64,000 bases of DNA, taken from Arcicella sp034519515 (GTDB lineage: Bacteria > Bacteroidota > Bacteroidia > Cytophagales > Spirosomataceae). The stretch spans positions 122,599-186,598 of the forward strand of contig JAXHOK010000051.1 of NCBI GenBank assembly GCA_034519515.1. The letters run 5' to 3'. How positions within the stretch are numbered: the stretch's first letter is position 1; each line of letters opens with the position of its first letter. Positions 61,780-64,000 of this stretch are shown here, in pieces. The notes beneath the pieces were generated by a model, which saw nothing but the letters and a program-made list of their open reading frames with translations, was not told where the DNA came from and did no database searches. Both the position numbers and the translations under genes were made by a program.

Positions 61780-62595
61780 ATGAAAAAACTAACTATTCTG
61801 ACAATCCTACTATCTTTCTCTCTTTTTTCTTGGAAAAACCCACAGTCAATTTCTAAAAAACTCAAAAAGATTTTGGGGAATAATTGGGCTTATATACCAT
61901 CAGGAAATGCTAAATCAGGGGAAATTATGCAAAATGTAAATGACTTCTACATTTTTAAAACTGAAGTTAGTAATTTGGATTACCGAACATTTTTGGAATC
62001 CATTAAAGAAAAAAATCCAGCTCAATACAAGTCTGCTCTGCCTGATACTACGGTCTGGAAGAGTGATATTATTGCTTTCAATGATAGTTACATGACTCAA
62101 TATTTTCGTTATCCAGGTTTTAGTCAATATCCAGTGGTTGGAATAAGTCATGCAAATGCCTTGATTTACTGTAAATGGTTAGAAGAAAGCATAAATTCAC
62201 AATTGAATGAAACTACAAAGGTCGTTGTCAAGTTACCTACTGAATTAGAATGGATTAGAGCAGCAAGAGGAGATAATTATCAACAATTATATGCTTGGGA
62301 AGGCTCAGAGGTGGTGAATAAAAAAGGATGGAATTTAGCTAATTATAAAAAAGAAAAACAAAATAATTCTGCTGGAATGATTATCACAGCGGGTACTAAA
62401 TCATATCGTCCAAACGAATTTGGTATTTATAACATGAGTGGAAATCTGGCTGAAATGCTTGATGAACCTAAAAAAGTGAAGGGTGGTAGTTGGAATATGC
62501 CCGCTAATGCTCTAAAAATAGATGAAATTGAAACTGTTGGGTATCCTTCAAATAATGTAGGTTTTAGACCTGTCTTGATGTTGGTTTCCAAGTAG
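61780..62595 (+). CDS. FGE-sulfatase (SUMF1-like) domain protein
   Basis: A 271-residue exported protein (signal LTILTILLSFSLFSWKN) with an FGE-type domain: YIPSGNAKSGEIMQNVNDFY, FKTEVSNLDYRTFLESI, YPVVGISHANALIYCKWLEE, VKLPTELEWIRAARGDNYQQ, FGIYNMSGNLAEMLDEPK and KGGSWNMPANALKIDEIE ending NNVGFRPVLM. Related lipoproteins in Bacteroidota include GldK/GldJ of gliding and type IX secretion; this one is shorter. The catalytic Cys pair of true formylglycine-generating enzymes is absent, so it is probably a binding or structural protein. Confidence 0.85.
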   Translation: MKKLTILTILLSFSLFSWKNPQSISKKLKKILGNNWAYIPSGNAKSGEIMQNVNDFYIFKTEVSNLDYRTFLESIKEKNPAQYKSALPDTTVWKSDIIAFNDSYMTQYFRYPGFSQYPVVGISHANALIYCKWLEESINSQLNETTKVVVKLPTELEWIRAARGDNYQQLYAWEGSEVVNKKGWNLANYKKEKQNNSAGMIITAGTKSYRPNEFGIYNMSGNLAEMLDEPKKVKGGSWNMPANALKIDEIETVGYPSNNVGFRPVLMLVSK

Positions 62596-62652
62596 ATACA
62601 GAACGTTATGAGAAGGCTTTGAGCAATCACAACGTTCAACTTAAATCTTTTA

Positions 62653-62685
62653 ACTTCCCGAAAGTTCTTTCTACTTTCGGGAAGT
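62653..62685. repeat. ACTTCCCGAAAGT palindrome pair, copy D
   Basis: Half-sites at 62653-62665 and 62673-62685, between convergent gene ends, with the same 7-base spacer as copy A. It may act as a bidirectional terminator. Confidence 0.85.
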
Positions 62686-62695
62686 TGATTAATTC

Positions 62696-63751
62696 TCACA
62701 AAAAATACTTCCCCGTTTCCGTCTCCAAAAACTTCTCAAAATCTATTTCCTCCTGCTTGATAAAACCCGTTTGGGGCAGTTTTCCATCCGCCACCATTTC
62801 AACCACCGCCACTATTGAGGCTGCCGTCGTCCACGAAATGGCTCTCCAATGCTTACCATCAATGTTTTTGGGTGAATAAGCCCGATAAAATTCTTCTCTT
62901 TCCAAAGACTGATTTTTCCAACCTTCCACCACTGCATACACATATACCACATCTTCCTGCACGGGCGGTTTTGCTTCCGTCAGGATTTCTTCAATAAGTT
63001 CACGCTTGTTTTTTAGGATTAATTCATACAGTAAAAATTTCATCAATTTGCCGTGTCCAGGGTAACGAATGGTTTTGTAATTGAGGGTATCAACTTGTCC
63101 CAAATAGGTTTCACACATCGTTCCAAGTCCGCCTGAGGTGCTAAAAGCCTCAAACTCATTGCCTTCGATATTAATCATTTCTAAACCGTCAAGGGCAGAA
63201 ACTAATTTCAATTCTCCGTTATGAATCGCCTCGCAATCATTCAAATACTCGTTAATCACTCCCGCTGGCGACCACGTGAAAGAATATCCCAACAGTCCAT
63301 TGGGATATTTTGGCAAAGCTCCAACTCGTAATTCTATATCTCGGAGTTTGGTGAAACGTTTGGCTAAATCTGCACCCACGATGCCAATAAGCCCAGGAGC
63401 AAGCCCACATTGCGGAGCCAAAACGCCTTTGCTCCCTTTCGCAGCCATCGCTCTGATAGCAGTTGTGGTGGGAACATCCTCCGTCAAATCAAAGTAATGT
63501 TTACCCGACTGATAAGCAATTTCAGCAATGGCAAGGTTTAGGTTGTAAGGCATACAGGACACCACGGCATCAAATTCGGGAATAAGTTTTTCTAATAGAA
63601 TCCTATCAGATACATCACCTTTGATAACTTCAAAAGGTAATTCTGCGGCAGGTTGATTTTTATCTAACCCTTTGACTATAAATCGTTTAGCGAGTAAAGT
63701 TCCTACTAATGAGCCAACTTTACCCATACCAATAACCAATATATTTTTCAT
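62696..63751 (-). CDS. Saccharopine dehydrogenase-like NAD(P)-dependent oxidoreductase
   Basis: A 351-residue protein with a Rossmann start (ILVIGMGKVGSLVGTLLAKR), YEV-type KGDVSDRILLEKLIPEFDA and VSCMPYNLNLAIAEIAYQ, then GKHYFDLTEDVPTT, LAPQCGLAPGLIGIVGADLA and a C-terminal domain with FTWSPAGVINEYLND. This is the saccharopine reductase / lysine 6-dehydrogenase group. In bacteria such enzymes act in lysine or polyamine (carboxynorspermidine) metabolism; the reaction here cannot be fixed. It is monocistronic. Confidence 0.85.
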   Translation of the reverse strand: MKNILVIGMGKVGSLVGTLLAKRFIVKGLDKNQPAAELPFEVIKGDVSDRILLEKLIPEFDAVVSCMPYNLNLAIAEIAYQSGKHYFDLTEDVPTTTAIRAMAAKGSKGVLAPQCGLAPGLIGIVGADLAKRFTKLRDIELRVGALPKYPNGLLGYSFTWSPAGVINEYLNDCEAIHNGELKLVSALDGLEMINIEGNEFEAFSTSGGLGTMCETYLGQVDTLNYKTIRYPGHGKLMKFLLYELILKNKRELIEEILTEAKPPVQEDVVYVYAVVEGWKNQSLEREEFYRAYSPKNIDGKHWRAISWTTAASIVAVVEMVADGKLPQTGFIKQEEIDFEKFLETETGKYFL

Positions 63752-63765
63752 TTTGTGTGGGTTAT

Positions 63766-63909
63766 GGCACGCAGATTACGCAGATACCTACGGCAACGCA
63801 GATTTTCGCAGATTTTTTTATTTGAATATAATATTACTGAAAATTAAAAAAATCATTTTTAAAATCTGCGAAAATCTGCGTTGCAAAGCATCTGCTTAAT
63901 CTGCGTGCC
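63766..63909. repeat. Inverted CGCAGATT repeat
   Basis: GGCACGCAGATTA at 63766 pairs with TAATCTGCGTGCC ending at 63909, and inside are further pairs GCAACGCAGATTTTCGCAGA / TCTGCGAAAATCTGCGTTGC. The units CGCAGATT repeat in tandem. A single unit occurs near 41062. Common intergenic repeat. Confidence 0.8.
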
Positions 63910-63914
63910 AATAA

Positions 63915-64000
63915 TTAACGTTTTGTCATTTCGAAGAGATTTGTGGCTTGTTCACCCAGAAATCCGTCAAACCATATTGGTTTTCCATCAACCTCCAAGT
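63915..64000 (-). CDS. C-terminus of a gene running off the window
   Basis: On the minus strand a frame enters from the window edge and reads LEVDGKPIWFDGFLGEQATN and LFEMTKR to a TAA at 63915-63917. It looks like a normal protein end. The family cannot be named from 27 residues. It is upstream, on the same strand, of the saccharopine dehydrogenase-like gene. Confidence 0.55.
   Translation of the reverse strand, partial: LEVDGKPIWFDGFLGEQATNLFEMTKR

Overview
The window is low-GC chromosomal DNA from a Bacteroidota bacterium, most likely a Cytophagales-type relative (Spirosomaceae/Cytophagaceae level). The evidence is a SusC/SusD pair, the ubiE-porT and coaBC-porD neighbourhoods that go with type IX secretion, a BlaI/M56 regulator pair, many short lipoproteins, and one visible promoter with the Bacteroidetes TTG...TAnnTTTG form. 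No rRNA, tRNA, CRISPR array or prophage was seen. The genus cannot be fixed from the sequence.

Layout. 1-2.1 kb: remains of a small lipoprotein/peptide locus broken by an in-frame stop and an ISAs1-family element. 2.2-4.3 kb: three small regulators on the minus strand (a lone LuxR-type HTH, a lone LytTR domain, a NarL-type response regulator) and a 166-bp imperfect palindrome. 4.5-9.5 kb: a lipoprotein, a class V aminotransferase-fold protein and a fused FAD/Fe-S oxidoreductase. 10-26.8 kb: an outer-membrane uptake and surface-lipoprotein island with SusC (1-nt frameshift), SusD, a small lipoprotein, a recombination scar joining an HlyD tail to a 5'-truncated DUF4249 gene, and three successive ~1,100-residue FG-GAP/ASPIC-UnbV lipoproteins. 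26.9-32 kb: an MFS transporter, an AAA ATPase with an upstream palindrome array, a BamA-like barrel and a DoxX protein. 32-36 kb: ubiE, porT, an NFACT protein and BlaI. 36-46.8 kb: an M56 peptidase fused to an FGE-like domain, MOSC, a UbiA-like membrane protein, two MFS transporters, an LpxH-like hydrolase, a membrane protein of unknown role, and a second AAA/DUF4143 ATPase. 46.9-52.9 kb: small secreted proteins, a PemK/MazF toxin-antitoxin pair, an amidohydrolase and small orphan genes. 53-64 kb: YheT-like esterase, porD, coaBC, GH20 hexosaminidase, an outer-membrane protein, dnaG, an FGE-like protein, a saccharopine-dehydrogenase-like protein and the end of one more gene.

The strongest unexplained signal is the relation between interspersed repeats and genes. 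Several short repeat families fill the intergenic gaps: an ACTTCCCGAAAGT palindrome family, a 31-bp CCCCCTT family with three perfect copies, CAGTTATCAGTAAACAGT-type repeats, CGCAGATT repeats and several perfect hairpins. Some of this repeat-type sequence also appears inside reading frames. It makes up most of the hydrophobic signal peptide of PorD, the last residues of CoaBC, in-frame insertions in an FAD/Fe-S oxidoreductase and an LpxH-like enzyme, and the N-terminus of an outer-membrane protein. This looks like repeated recruitment of repeat DNA as coding sequence. Both AAA ATPase genes also have a tandem, hairpin-forming repeat array directly upstream.
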